64,000 nt of DNA from Herpetosiphon giganteus (GTDB lineage: Bacteria; Chloroflexota; Chloroflexia; Chloroflexales; Herpetosiphonaceae), in assembly GCF_016907925.1 (NCBI RefSeq), contig NZ_JAFBCZ010000001.1, forward strand, positions 306,645 to 370,644, written 5' to 3'. The position numbers and the translations under genes were made by a program. A model generated the notes under the pieces. It did no database searches. It was not told the origin of the DNA and saw nothing but the letters and a program-made list of their open reading frames with translations. How positions within the stretch are numbered: position 1 is the first letter of the stretch; each line of letters begins with the position of its first letter. Of the stretch, positions 24,296 through 31,992 are shown in pieces.

Positions 24296-25075
24296 TTAAT
24301 ACAGATCAACCCGCCGATCGCGGAAAACTGGCAGGAAGTTGCGGGCTTTGGTAACAGTGTCCAGATCAACCGTCGCGGTCAGCAAGCCAGCTTGATCATC
24401 GCCCTCGACCAGCACAGTGCCCCACGGATCAATCAGCATCGAAGCGCCGCCAAACTGGTTAGCGCGGTCGCTGCCAACCCGATTGCAGGCAATCACTACC
24501 GATTGGTTTTCGATCGCTCGCGCTCGTAGTAAGGTACGCCAATGATCAATTCTGGCTGTCGGCCATTCGGCGGGAATAATAATCACTTCTGCGCCCGCCA
24601 AAGCATAGCGCCGAAACAACTCGGGAAAGCGCAAATCGTAGCAAATGGCGCAGGCGCTTGTGCCCCATGCAGTTTGCACAACCTCTGCTTGCTGGCCAGC
24701 ACCCAAGTATTGATCTTCGTTCATCAGGCCAATTAGGTGGGTTTTGCGATAGTGCTGTAGGCGTTTGCCCTGCGCATCATACAACGTGGCGGTGTTATAA
24801 ACGTGCTCGCCAGCGCGTTCGAGCAGCGAGCCAACAATTGCCAGATGATGGCGCGCTGCCAAAACCGCCACTTCTTCAAACAAACCCTTGCCCAGCGGAT
24901 CGCTCAATTCGTGGGCTTGCTCCAGCATGTAGCCAGTGCCCCATAATTCTGGCAGCACAAGCAAATCTGCGCCAGCCAGTTCGGCTTGGGCGGCAAGTTT
25001 GCGCACAGTTGCCAAATTGGCTGCGCGATCGCCCAAAACAAGATCAATTTGACCAAGCGCAACTGATAATTGCAT
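24296..25075 (-). CDS. Nitrilase-family amidohydrolase (omega-amidase-like)
   Basis: A 259-residue carbon-nitrogen hydrolase. The catalytic triad is Glu43 (LPELWGTG), Lys111 (RKTHLIG) and Cys145 (ICYDLRFPELFR). Its length and the FPELFRRYALAGAEV segment resemble the Nit2/YafV omega-amidase branch, which hydrolyses 2-oxoglutaramate-type amides formed by transaminases; the exact substrate is unproven. It lies 11 bases after mrdA on the same strand and is probably the last gene of the cell-shape operon's transcript. It is cytoplasmic. The C-terminus FRDRRVDLY is normal for the family. Confidence 0.88.
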   Translation of the reverse strand: MQLSVALGQIDLVLGDRAANLATVRKLAAQAELAGADLLVLPELWGTGYMLEQAHELSDPLGKGLFEEVAVLAARHHLAIVGSLLERAGEHVYNTATLYDAQGKRLQHYRKTHLIGLMNEDQYLGAGQQAEVVQTAWGTSACAICYDLRFPELFRRYALAGAEVIIIPAEWPTARIDHWRTLLRARAIENQSVVIACNRVGSDRANQFGGASMLIDPWGTVLVEGDDQAGLLTATVDLDTVTKARNFLPVFRDRRVDLY

Positions 25076-25086
25076 CGCTGTTTCCT

Positions 25087-27339
25087 TTATTGGCCAGTGC
25101 TACCAGCAGCAGGCGCAGGCATGTTGCCATTAATATCGGGGAAGCCTTCGCCGTTATAGGCGCGCAGCACATCAACCACCGCTGGCAAGGCCAGGGTCCC
25201 CGAACCGTCGCCTAAATCGCCAGTGCCTTCGAGCATGGCCAAAATTGCAACTTTGGGATTATCGAATGGCGCAAAGCCGACAAACCACGAGTGCGAACGC
25301 AAATATGGTCCTTCTGCATATTCGGCGGTTCCGGTTTTGCCCGCCAAATCCAGCCGATCAAGATCGGCGAGAATCGCGCCTGCTGGTTTGTTGTTGCTAT
25401 TGGCAATCCGATTATAGGCATCAGAATCACGCACCGAGCGGCGCATGCCTTCGCGAATCACGGCCCAATGCTCAGGTGCCAGATTAATTGTGTGTTCAAT
25501 CACTGGTGTAAGCGTAATTGTATCGGTGCGGTTCAAATCGGTAATTGCTTTGACCACTTGCGGTTGATAAACCGTGCCGCGATTGGCGGTTGCGACGGTC
25601 GCACGCAGCAATTGCAATGGCGTAACTTGCACATCACCTTGGCCAATCGCCGCGATATAGGTATCGCCAACGCCCCAGCGTTCGCGACGCTGCTTCTTCC
25701 ACTCTTTATTGGGAATAATCCCCGAATCTTCGCCTGGCAGGTCGATACCAGTCAATTTATCGAAGCCAAATTCGCCTGAAACCGTTTCGTATAAGCGATC
25801 AATCCCCAAGCCGCCTTTAATTTGGGGATCGTTGGGCTTGAGGTTGGTTACGTAATCAGTCCCGCCAGCAACGGTGTTGAAAAACACGTTCGACGAAACT
25901 TTCAAAGCATCGGAAACATTGATCAAGCCATTGGCGCGGCGGTTGGAGTTGGGATATTGGTTGGTCAGCGCTTCGTTATATTCGTTGCGCACCAGCAAAA
26001 AGCCAGGGTCTTGAATCCGCGAATCGGGGTTGATAATGTCGCTATCCAAGGCTGCGGCAGCAGTAAATTGCTTGAAAGTCGAGCCAGGTGGATATTTACC
26101 AGCAATCGCCCGATGCAACAAGGGCGTGTTTTCTTCATCGGTAAATAAATCGGTAATTTCTTCGACCTCGCCGCGATTGAAGGCATTGTTATCGTAGGCT
26201 GGCAAGCTGACCGAGGCCAGCACAGCGCCAGTATTCACATCCATCACCATAATCACACCTTTGTTGATGCGATCGTATGAGGCATATTTAACTTGATCTT
26301 TGCCCGGCGTATTGGCTAAGCGCACGCGGCGTTGGTCGGCAATATCGAGCCATTTTTGCAAAATCTGCTCGCTATCACGTTGCAAATCCATATCGATATT
26401 CAAAATCAGATTCTTGCCATCTTCCATTGGTTGCAACACCTTTGGCTCGCCGACAATCCGATCCCAGACATCGACCGAGATTTGATTGGTGCCAAGTTTG
26501 CCGCGCAAGGTTGATTCGTAATAATTTTCGATCCCATCAACCCCAATCAAATCGCTTTCCAAGTATTGGCGCGGGCCATCTGCATCATTCAGAGGATTAT
26601 AACGCGCCAGTTGCTTATCGTTAATCCGAATCATATAGCCCAATAAATGCGAAAGCGATTTGGTTTCGGCACTCAGCGGATAATCGCGCTGGAAACCATC
26701 GACAACCCGCACGCCAGGCAAGGCCAGCGCATTTTCGCGAATTGCCAACGCTACATCATTAGGAATATTTTTGGCCACCGGCACAACCAAATACGATGGC
26801 AAATTGGCTTTGGCAAGGGCTTTTTCCACGCCTGGCTGCAAGGTAATCACATCGGTATAGGCTTTGCTGAGTTGCAACGCAGTCAAGGCCTTGCCCATTG
26901 GCACAGTCACCGTAATCGATTGATGCGGTGCAAAGCTTGTATCGGCGGGCAAAATTGGCGAAATGCCATACACCGCCGCTGCCAAAGCAGGATCTTCCTG
27001 CATTTTGGTGGTTGGCGAGAGCGTGAAGGTATCGCTGAACGGCAACAGCATGCTCAGCCGCATATAGACAGCGTTGCGGTCGGCACGTTTGCGCGGCAGC
27101 GATTCTGCTTGAATGCCTAAGAGCGAGGTTGGAACCGAAGCCGCGAGCAAGGTTGTGCCATCGCTGGCAAAAATCTCGCCTCGTTGCGGCGCAATATAAT
27201 CGTGGCGAGTAATATTTTGCTCAATTGAAGCCCGTGAGGTTGCGGCGCTGCTGCCAAATTGCAATTGCTGCAAACGGGCGAGCAAGGCAATGAATATAAT
27301 TAAGCTCACGACCCGTAAGCCGATCAAGCGACCGCGCAT
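25087..27339 (-). CDS. mrdA: Penicillin-binding protein 2 (elongasome transpeptidase)
   Basis: A 750-residue class B PBP. One N-terminal membrane anchor (about 8-24), a dimerisation/pedestal domain, then the transpeptidase domain with STFK (SxxK nucleophile, in PPGSTFKQF), SSN (in KVSSNVFF) and KTG (in LAGKTGTAEY). In rod-shaped growth PBP2 cross-links new lateral-wall peptidoglycan with MreBCD. Start set at ATG 27339, with AGGAG nine bases upstream; the longer frame to 27477 would overlap mreD. It is the fourth gene of mreB-mreC-mreD-mrdA; rodA is not in this window. The domain is intact, so the wall contains peptidoglycan cross-linked in the usual way. Confidence 0.94.
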   Translation of the reverse strand: MRGRLIGLRVVSLIIFIALLARLQQLQFGSSAATSRASIEQNITRHDYIAPQRGEIFASDGTTLLAASVPTSLLGIQAESLPRKRADRNAVYMRLSMLLPFSDTFTLSPTTKMQEDPALAAAVYGISPILPADTSFAPHQSITVTVPMGKALTALQLSKAYTDVITLQPGVEKALAKANLPSYLVVPVAKNIPNDVALAIRENALALPGVRVVDGFQRDYPLSAETKSLSHLLGYMIRINDKQLARYNPLNDADGPRQYLESDLIGVDGIENYYESTLRGKLGTNQISVDVWDRIVGEPKVLQPMEDGKNLILNIDMDLQRDSEQILQKWLDIADQRRVRLANTPGKDQVKYASYDRINKGVIMVMDVNTGAVLASVSLPAYDNNAFNRGEVEEITDLFTDEENTPLLHRAIAGKYPPGSTFKQFTAAAALDSDIINPDSRIQDPGFLLVRNEYNEALTNQYPNSNRRANGLINVSDALKVSSNVFFNTVAGGTDYVTNLKPNDPQIKGGLGIDRLYETVSGEFGFDKLTGIDLPGEDSGIIPNKEWKKQRRERWGVGDTYIAAIGQGDVQVTPLQLLRATVATANRGTVYQPQVVKAITDLNRTDTITLTPVIEHTINLAPEHWAVIREGMRRSVRDSDAYNRIANSNNKPAGAILADLDRLDLAGKTGTAEYAEGPYLRSHSWFVGFAPFDNPKVAILAMLEGTGDLGDGSGTLALPAVVDVLRAYNGEGFPDINGNMPAPAAGSTGQ

Positions 27340-27362
27340 AAGGGTTCTCCTTGCTGATAAGT

Positions 27363-27872
27363 TTAGTGGCGAATTTGCCGTTCGTTCCACCATTGCAAAA
27401 CAAGAAACGTCGGCAAAACCCCAATCGCGTTGATAATCATGGCTGGCACAAGCACCACAATCGCCCAGCTCAACCAATCGTCAGTGCCACCGCGAAACAT
27501 TTGGGTAATCAAATGATACAGCGGCGTTGCGCCGATTGTGAGCAACAGCGAAGTTGGCCATGTATCGGGCGGAAAGCGCTCGGCGGCAAGGCTACACAGC
27601 CAAGCAACCAGCAACAAAGCCAAGGCATGGCTGCCAAAGGGCGAATAGCCAACCACATCGATCAACAAGCCGCCATACATGGCGATTGCCGCGCCCTTGG
27701 AGACATCAGCCAGCAACGTCCAACAAACCACCGCCAATAACACCAAATTCAAGTGGGCATTGAACACGGTTGGTAAAAGGGTTGTCTGAATGATTACAGT
27801 TAAGCCAACAATAGCCGCCAACCAAAGCTGCCCACGCAGCCGCTCGCTTAATCTTCGCCGACGATAATCCAT
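27363..27872 (-). CDS. mreD: Rod shape-determining membrane protein MreD
   Basis: A 169-residue polytopic protein with about five membrane segments (for example LAAIVGLTVIIQTTLLP and WAIVVLVPAMIINAIGVLP). It has the typical MreD pattern GLLIDVVGYSPFGSHALALLLVAW. MreD links MreC to the synthetic enzymes of the elongasome. It overlaps the end of mreC by 25 bases and stops 23 bases before mrdA, so translation is likely coupled. The N-terminus is strongly basic (MDYRRRRLSERLRGQ), consistent with an inside start. Confidence 0.9.
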   Translation of the reverse strand: MDYRRRRLSERLRGQLWLAAIVGLTVIIQTTLLPTVFNAHLNLVLLAVVCWTLLADVSKGAAIAMYGGLLIDVVGYSPFGSHALALLLVAWLCSLAAERFPPDTWPTSLLLTIGATPLYHLITQMFRGGTDDWLSWAIVVLVPAMIINAIGVLPTFLVLQWWNERQIRH

Positions 27873-28738
27873 ACAGTCCGCACCACATCAGGATCAAAAT
27901 ATGGTTCAATATCGGCTTGTTGGCCGTGGCCGTCGGGGCGAATCGCACTCACGCGGCCAATTGGCACATCAGGCGGAATCCGCGCTGCAGGCGCATCAAA
28001 GGCTAGGGCTTTGCTAATGCCAGCGGTCAACACATCGTCGCCAACCTTAAATTTTGCGTCGCGATCGATATGGCGCATAATCAGGCGTGAGCCAAGCTGC
28101 CATTGTCCAAGCACATCGCCCATTGGTTGGCTGATGCTGCCGCCTTCTTGTTCGTTGGCAACTTGGGCTAGCACTTGGCCGCTAATCACCGAGCGTGAAT
28201 CAGTAATCAGCAAGACCGTAGCGTTATGTTGGCTCACCGTATCGACCAAGCCAATCAGCGCATCGGGGCTACCGTTGACGTGCGAGACGACTGGCATGCC
28301 CACGGCCAAGCCATCGGCAGAGCCACGATCAATGCTAATTAAACGATTGCCAGCATCGGCGGAGCGACTGACCACATTGCCAATCACCGTGCGCCAGCCA
28401 TAGCGTTCGCGCATGCCTGCGGTTCGGCGCAAGGTTGCGTTTTCGGCGGCGGCGCTGCGCAATTGCAGATTTTCGTTTTCAAGCTCGGTGACTCGTTGTT
28501 GCATGGCGGCCAAATCTTGGGCTGCCTGCGACGAACCGAAAATGCCGCCAAAGGTATCGCTAATTGCTAAACGAATATTCGTCAACGTTCGGGTAACGGG
28601 AGTCAAAAAGCGGGCAGTGCTCGCCGTAACCGGATTCAAAATGCCCTGTTGATCGAGCAACAGCAGCACAACCACAATACAAGCCAGCCAAATAATCAGC
28701 TTGGTGGCGCGTTGGGCATTGCCTGAACGATTTAACAT
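27848..28738 (-). CDS. mreC: Rod shape-determining protein MreC
   Basis: A 296-residue bitopic protein. A short basic N-terminus is followed by one membrane segment (about 14-30), a coiled coil (about 66-100, MQQRVTELENENLQLRS) and the extracytoplasmic beta-barrel domain with VVSRSADAGNRLISIDRGSADGL in overlapping pieces and VTAGISKALAFD-like strands. MreC binds PBP2 and activates it. It lies three bases after mreB and overlaps mreD, a conserved order. The C-terminus (RTVWIIVGED) is complete. Confidence 0.93.
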   Translation of the reverse strand: MLNRSGNAQRATKLIIWLACIVVVLLLLDQQGILNPVTASTARFLTPVTRTLTNIRLAISDTFGGIFGSSQAAQDLAAMQQRVTELENENLQLRSAAAENATLRRTAGMRERYGWRTVIGNVVSRSADAGNRLISIDRGSADGLAVGMPVVSHVNGSPDALIGLVDTVSQHNATVLLITDSRSVISGQVLAQVANEQEGGSISQPMGDVLGQWQLGSRLIMRHIDRDAKFKVGDDVLTAGISKALAFDAPAARIPPDVPIGRVSAIRPDGHGQQADIEPYFDPDVVRTVWIIVGED

Positions 28739-28740
28739 GG

Positions 28741-29802
28741 CTAGCCGCGTTTGATGCGACGCGATTCTTGCGAACGCCGAATCGTGTCACGGTATTTATC
28801 AAATTCTTCGATCATCTTGCCTGTGCCACGAGCCACGCACGAAAGCGGATCTTCGGCGATGTGAACTGGCATTTTGGTTTCAGCGGCAATCCGGCGGTCT
28901 AAGCCGCGCAACATCGAGCCGCCACCAGCCAAGGTAATGCCGTGCTCCATAATGTCAGCGACCAACTCTGGCGGGGTTTCTTCCAGGGCGGTGCGCACTT
29001 CGGAAACGATATTGGCAACTGGGCCAGCGATGCCTTCGCGCAACTCAATGCTGCTAATTTCAATAGCTTTGGGCAAGCCAGTTAGCAAATCGCGGCCCCG
29101 CAAGGTAACTTTAATTTCTTCTTCGAGTGGGTAGGCTGAGCCAGCGGCAATTTTGGCTTTTTCGGCCATGCGCTCGCCAATCAGCAAGTTATATTCGCGG
29201 CGGGCAAAGGCAATTACGGCTTCGTCGATTTCGTCGCCAGCGGTGCGCAACGAGTGGTTAATCACAATCCCGCCCAGCGAGATCACGGCAACTTCGGTTG
29301 TGCCGCCACCAATATCGACCACCATCGAGCCAGTTGGTTCGGTCACAGGTAAGCCTGCGCCAACTGCGGCGGCCATTGGTTCTTCGATCACATAGGCTTC
29401 GCGTGCGCCAGCGTTCATGGCAGCGTCACGGGCAGCGCGTTTTTCCACATCGGTCACGCCCGAAGGCACGCCAACAATAACTCGTGGGCGGCCAGCAATG
29501 CTTGCCCCAACGTGTTTGTGGGCTTGGTCGAAAAAATATTTCATCATCTTTTCGACAACATCAAAATCGGCAATTACGCCATCGCGGAGCGGACGAACTG
29601 CGACAATATTGGCTGGGGTTTTGCCGACCATGGCTTTGGCCGCAGCGCCAAAAGCTTGGGGAATCCCCGTGCGTTTATCAATGGCCACCACTGATGGCTC
29701 GGAAATCACAATGCCTTTGCCGCGTAAATAGACTAAAGTATTGGCGGTGCCTAAGTCCATACCAATATCGCGGCTAAATGAGCGAAAAAATGATCTAAAC
29801 AT
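28741..29802 (-). CDS. mreB: Actin-like rod shape protein MreB
   Basis: A 353-residue bacterial actin that polymerises on the membrane and positions the elongasome. Phosphate-1 (DLGTANTLVYLRGKG), phosphate-2 (VVDIGGGTTEVAV) and adenosine (LAGGGSMLRGLD) motifs are intact. The first residues MFRSFFRSFSRDIG could form the amphipathic membrane-binding helix. There is no strong ribosome site before the ATG. The leader contains a TATAAT promoter and, right after the expected start, a hairpin followed by a T run, so expression may be set by early termination. First gene of mreB-mreC-mreD-mrdA. Confidence 0.96.
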   Translation of the reverse strand: MFRSFFRSFSRDIGMDLGTANTLVYLRGKGIVISEPSVVAIDKRTGIPQAFGAAAKAMVGKTPANIVAVRPLRDGVIADFDVVEKMMKYFFDQAHKHVGASIAGRPRVIVGVPSGVTDVEKRAARDAAMNAGAREAYVIEEPMAAAVGAGLPVTEPTGSMVVDIGGGTTEVAVISLGGIVINHSLRTAGDEIDEAVIAFARREYNLLIGERMAEKAKIAAGSAYPLEEEIKVTLRGRDLLTGLPKAIEISSIELREGIAGPVANIVSEVRTALEETPPELVADIMEHGITLAGGGSMLRGLDRRIAAETKMPVHIAEDPLSCVARGTGKMIEEFDKYRDTIRRSQESRRIKRG

Positions 29803-29902
29803 ATATGGTGCGATGATCTTTCTGCTGCAGCGCTCGCGTGGATGGTTGGCAGGAAGTCAAGGTGCAGGCCGGAGCCACAAGCCCCGCAAGCGGGCATTTA
29901 AT

Positions 29903-29927
29903 CCAAAAAAGAAGGGCTTTTGGCCCT
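29903..29927 (-). terminator. Hairpin with U-tract in the mreB leader
   Basis: On the minus strand AGGGC and GCCCT (29913-29927) enclose a 5-base loop and are followed by TCTTTTTT. The structure begins only about seven bases after the predicted transcription start, upstream of mreB. It looks like an attenuator or a 5'-end stabiliser. Confidence 0.55.
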
Positions 29928-29939
29928 CGTATACGCGCC

Positions 29940-29948
29940 ATTATAGCA
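29940..29948 (-). promoter_or_regulatory. Extended -10 promoter of mreB
   Basis: Minus-strand TGCTATAAT: a consensus TATAAT with the extended TGN. The -35 position (GGTCTC) is poor, as often seen with extended -10 promoters. Confidence 0.55.
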
Positions 29949-30031
29949 TAATCAGATCGGGCGAGACCCGTGTTAAGCTGATAGCTAGCTGATAGTACGG
30001 CGCTAAAAACGCCATCGCCGAGGATTTTGCC

Positions 30032-30658
30032 ATGATTCGAGTTGCAATTGTTGAAGATCAACGGATTGTTCGCGAGGGCTTGATTGCTGTTTTGGAGGAT
30101 GAAGCCAACATTGCGATTGTGGGCGAGGCTGCCAATGGCCAAGAAGCAATTAATCTTTATGCCCAAGAACTACCAGATGTCGTATTGATGGATTTGCAAA
30201 TGCCCGTGATGGATGGCCCAACCGCGATTGGTCAGCTGTGCCAACGCTGGCCCCAAGCCAAAGTGCTGGTGCTGACAACCTATGCCACCGATGAGTTTAT
30301 TTGGGCGGCCTTGCGCGCAGGAGCCAAGGGCTACTTGCTCAAAGATGCTTCTGCTGATGAGTTGGTTTCGGCAATTCAAGCGGTGGCGCGGGGCAGCACC
30401 CACCTCGCCCCCGATATTGCTGCCAAACTAGTGGCTGGCGTGAGCAATCCCCAGCCAGAATCGTTAACTCCACGCGAGTTGGAAGTACTGCACTTGTTGG
30501 GACGGGGTCGCTCCAATGGCGAGATTGCGCTAGAGCTTGATATTGCGCTACGCACGGTCAAAGTTCATGTCCAAAATATCTTGGGCAAGCTTGGCGCAAC
30601 CAATCGCACCGAGGCCGTCAGCATCGCCGTGCGCCAAAAACTGATCAGCCTGACGTAA
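30032..30658 (+). CDS. NarL/LuxR-family response regulator
   Basis: A 208-residue regulator. The receiver has acidic Glu8-Asp9, phospho-acceptor Asp54 (VVLMDLQMPVMDG) and Lys in YLLKDAS. The C-terminal LuxR-type helix-turn-helix reads LTPRELEVLHLLGRGRSNGEIA and TVKVHVQNILGKLGATNRTEA. It is diverged from mreB's promoter and has no histidine kinase beside it, so it is an orphan whose partner must be elsewhere. The 3' side is repeat DNA. The weak sequence GAGG lies 13 bases before the ATG. Target genes are not evident. Confidence 0.92.
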   Translation: MIRVAIVEDQRIVREGLIAVLEDEANIAIVGEAANGQEAINLYAQELPDVVLMDLQMPVMDGPTAIGQLCQRWPQAKVLVLTTYATDEFIWAALRAGAKGYLLKDASADELVSAIQAVARGSTHLAPDIAAKLVAGVSNPQPESLTPRELEVLHLLGRGRSNGEIALELDIALRTVKVHVQNILGKLGATNRTEAVSIAVRQKLISLT

Positions 30659-30891
30659 AAGGATGAAGGAAATCAAAAGGCAGAAATGAAGGATGAAGGA
30701 TGAAGGATGAGGGATGAAACCGCGAAGAACGCGAAATTTTAACGCCTTCGTGCTCTTCGTGTCCTTCGTGGTTAAAAATCGTATCCTTGAAACCGCGAAG
30801 AGCACGAAGAACGCGAAATTTTAACGCCTTCGTGCTCTTCGTGTCCTTCGTGGATCAAAAGCCTATAGCCTATAGCCTATAGCCTTCGTGG
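30659..30891. repeat. Long word-repeat mosaic with internal palindromes
   Basis: GGATGAAGGATGAAGGATGAG heptamers lead into two near-identical blocks of CGAAGA/CGCGAA words, each followed by its complement TTCGTGCTCTTCGTGTCC. CGAAGAGCACGAAG and CTTCGTGCTCTTCG (about 30796-30843) can pair over 14 bp. The block ends with four TATAGCC heptamers that reach the peroxiredoxin stop. Confidence 0.8.
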
Positions 30892-31359
30892 TTAGGCTTC
30901 GTTGATGATGCGCAGGGCTTCGGTGATATGTTTGTTAGCGTTGAGCATCGACGAGAAAATATGCTGAATCGTGCCCTTTTGATCGATGATATAGGTCACG
31001 CGGCCTGCCAAAATGCCCAAGGTCGTTGCGCCATACAGCTTGCGCACCGTGCCATCGTGATCGCTCAACAAGGTAAATGGTAGTCGATGATTAGCGGCAA
31101 ATTGCTCATGCGACTCAACCGAATCGCTGCTAATGCCAATTACTTCGGCTCCTGCTTGCTTGAATACCTCGTATTGGTCGCGAAAAGCACAGACTTCGGC
31201 CACGCAGCCAGCAGAATGATCCTTGGGATAGAAAAACAACACGATTTTCTTATTGCCAATCAGGCTTTGCAGATCAATCATTTGGCCAGCTTGGTTGGGC
31301 AGGCTAAAAGCTGGGGCTTGATCGCCAACGCTCAATTTGCCAGTGGTTGCAGTCGCCAT
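30892..31359 (-). CDS. Peroxiredoxin, Bcp/PrxQ type, copy 2 of a tandem pair
   Basis: A 155-residue thiol peroxidase that would reduce peroxides with thioredoxin. FFYPKDHSAGCVAEVCAFRD has the two cysteines five residues apart, as in PrxQ: the first is peroxidatic and the second resolving. The usual Thr before the active-site Cys is replaced by Ser-Ala-Gly. It shares about 75 percent identity by eye with the upstream neighbour, from which it clearly arose by duplication; they are 23 bases apart in one transcription unit. It is cytoplasmic. GGAG lies before the ATG (AGTGAGGAGTTTTTTAAG). Confidence 0.92.
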   Translation of the reverse strand: MATATTGKLSVGDQAPAFSLPNQAGQMIDLQSLIGNKKIVLFFYPKDHSAGCVAEVCAFRDQYEVFKQAGAEVIGISSDSVESHEQFAANHRLPFTLLSDHDGTVRKLYGATTLGILAGRVTYIIDQKGTIQHIFSSMLNANKHITEALRIINEA

Positions 31360-31382
31360 CTTAAAAAACTCCTCACTAAAAT

Positions 31383-31850
31383 TTAGGCTTGTTGCAAAAT
31401 CCGTAACGATTCGTCAATATGTTTTTGGGCATTCAAGCGCGATGAAAAAATATGCTGAATCGTGCCTTGCGGATCGATGATGTAGGTCACGCGGCCAGTA
31501 AAAATGCCCAGCGTGGTTGCGCCGTAGGCTTTGCGCACCGCGCTATCGCCATCACTCAACAAAGTAAACGGCAGGCGATGTTTGGTCGCAAATTGCTTGT
31601 GCGACTCGACCGAATCGCTGCTTACGCCAATCACTTCGGCTCCTGCTTGCTTGAATACTTCATATTGGTCGCGAAAAGCACAGACTTCGGCCACGCAAAT
31701 CAGCGAATCATCTTTGGGATAGAAAAAGAGCACAATATGCTTTTTGCCCAGCAAATCGTTGAGATCGACAATCGCGCCAGTTTGGTTGGGCAGCCGAAAG
31801 TTTGGGGCGCGATCGCCAATTTGCAGTTTGCCAGCGGTTGCGGTCGTCAT
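31383..31850 (-). CDS. Peroxiredoxin, Bcp/PrxQ type, copy 1 of a tandem pair
   Basis: A 155-residue paralogue of the next gene. Its active site reads FYPKDDSLICVAEVCAFRD: the peroxidatic Cys is preceded by Leu-Ile instead of the usual Pro-Gly, so the loop around the reactive thiol differs from both its twin and the family norm. The resolving Cys is kept. I start at ATG 31850 because MTTATAGKLQIGD aligns with MATATTGKLSVGD in the twin and GGAG lies nine bases upstream; an in-frame ATG at 31865 is less likely. The pair may split different peroxide substrates (inference). Confidence 0.9.
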   Translation of the reverse strand: MTTATAGKLQIGDRAPNFRLPNQTGAIVDLNDLLGKKHIVLFFYPKDDSLICVAEVCAFRDQYEVFKQAGAEVIGVSSDSVESHKQFATKHRLPFTLLSDGDSAVRKAYGATTLGIFTGRVTYIIDPQGTIQHIFSSRLNAQKHIDESLRILQQA

Positions 31851-31992
31851 TGGGCGTTGCTCCACGATTAATCACTATTCACTCAGGCGATTATTGCACG
31901 CTCCTTTCCCGTTTGGTTTCCTTAGTTAATTCCCAATTGGCACGATTTTGGTTTAAAATGCTGGCTAGGTGATTTTGGGTTGGGAATGGGCG

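Noticed and set aside
30720..30890. CRISPR-like array
   Set aside because: Units are 7-9 bases and degenerate, with no unique spacers of constant length and no cas genes in the window.
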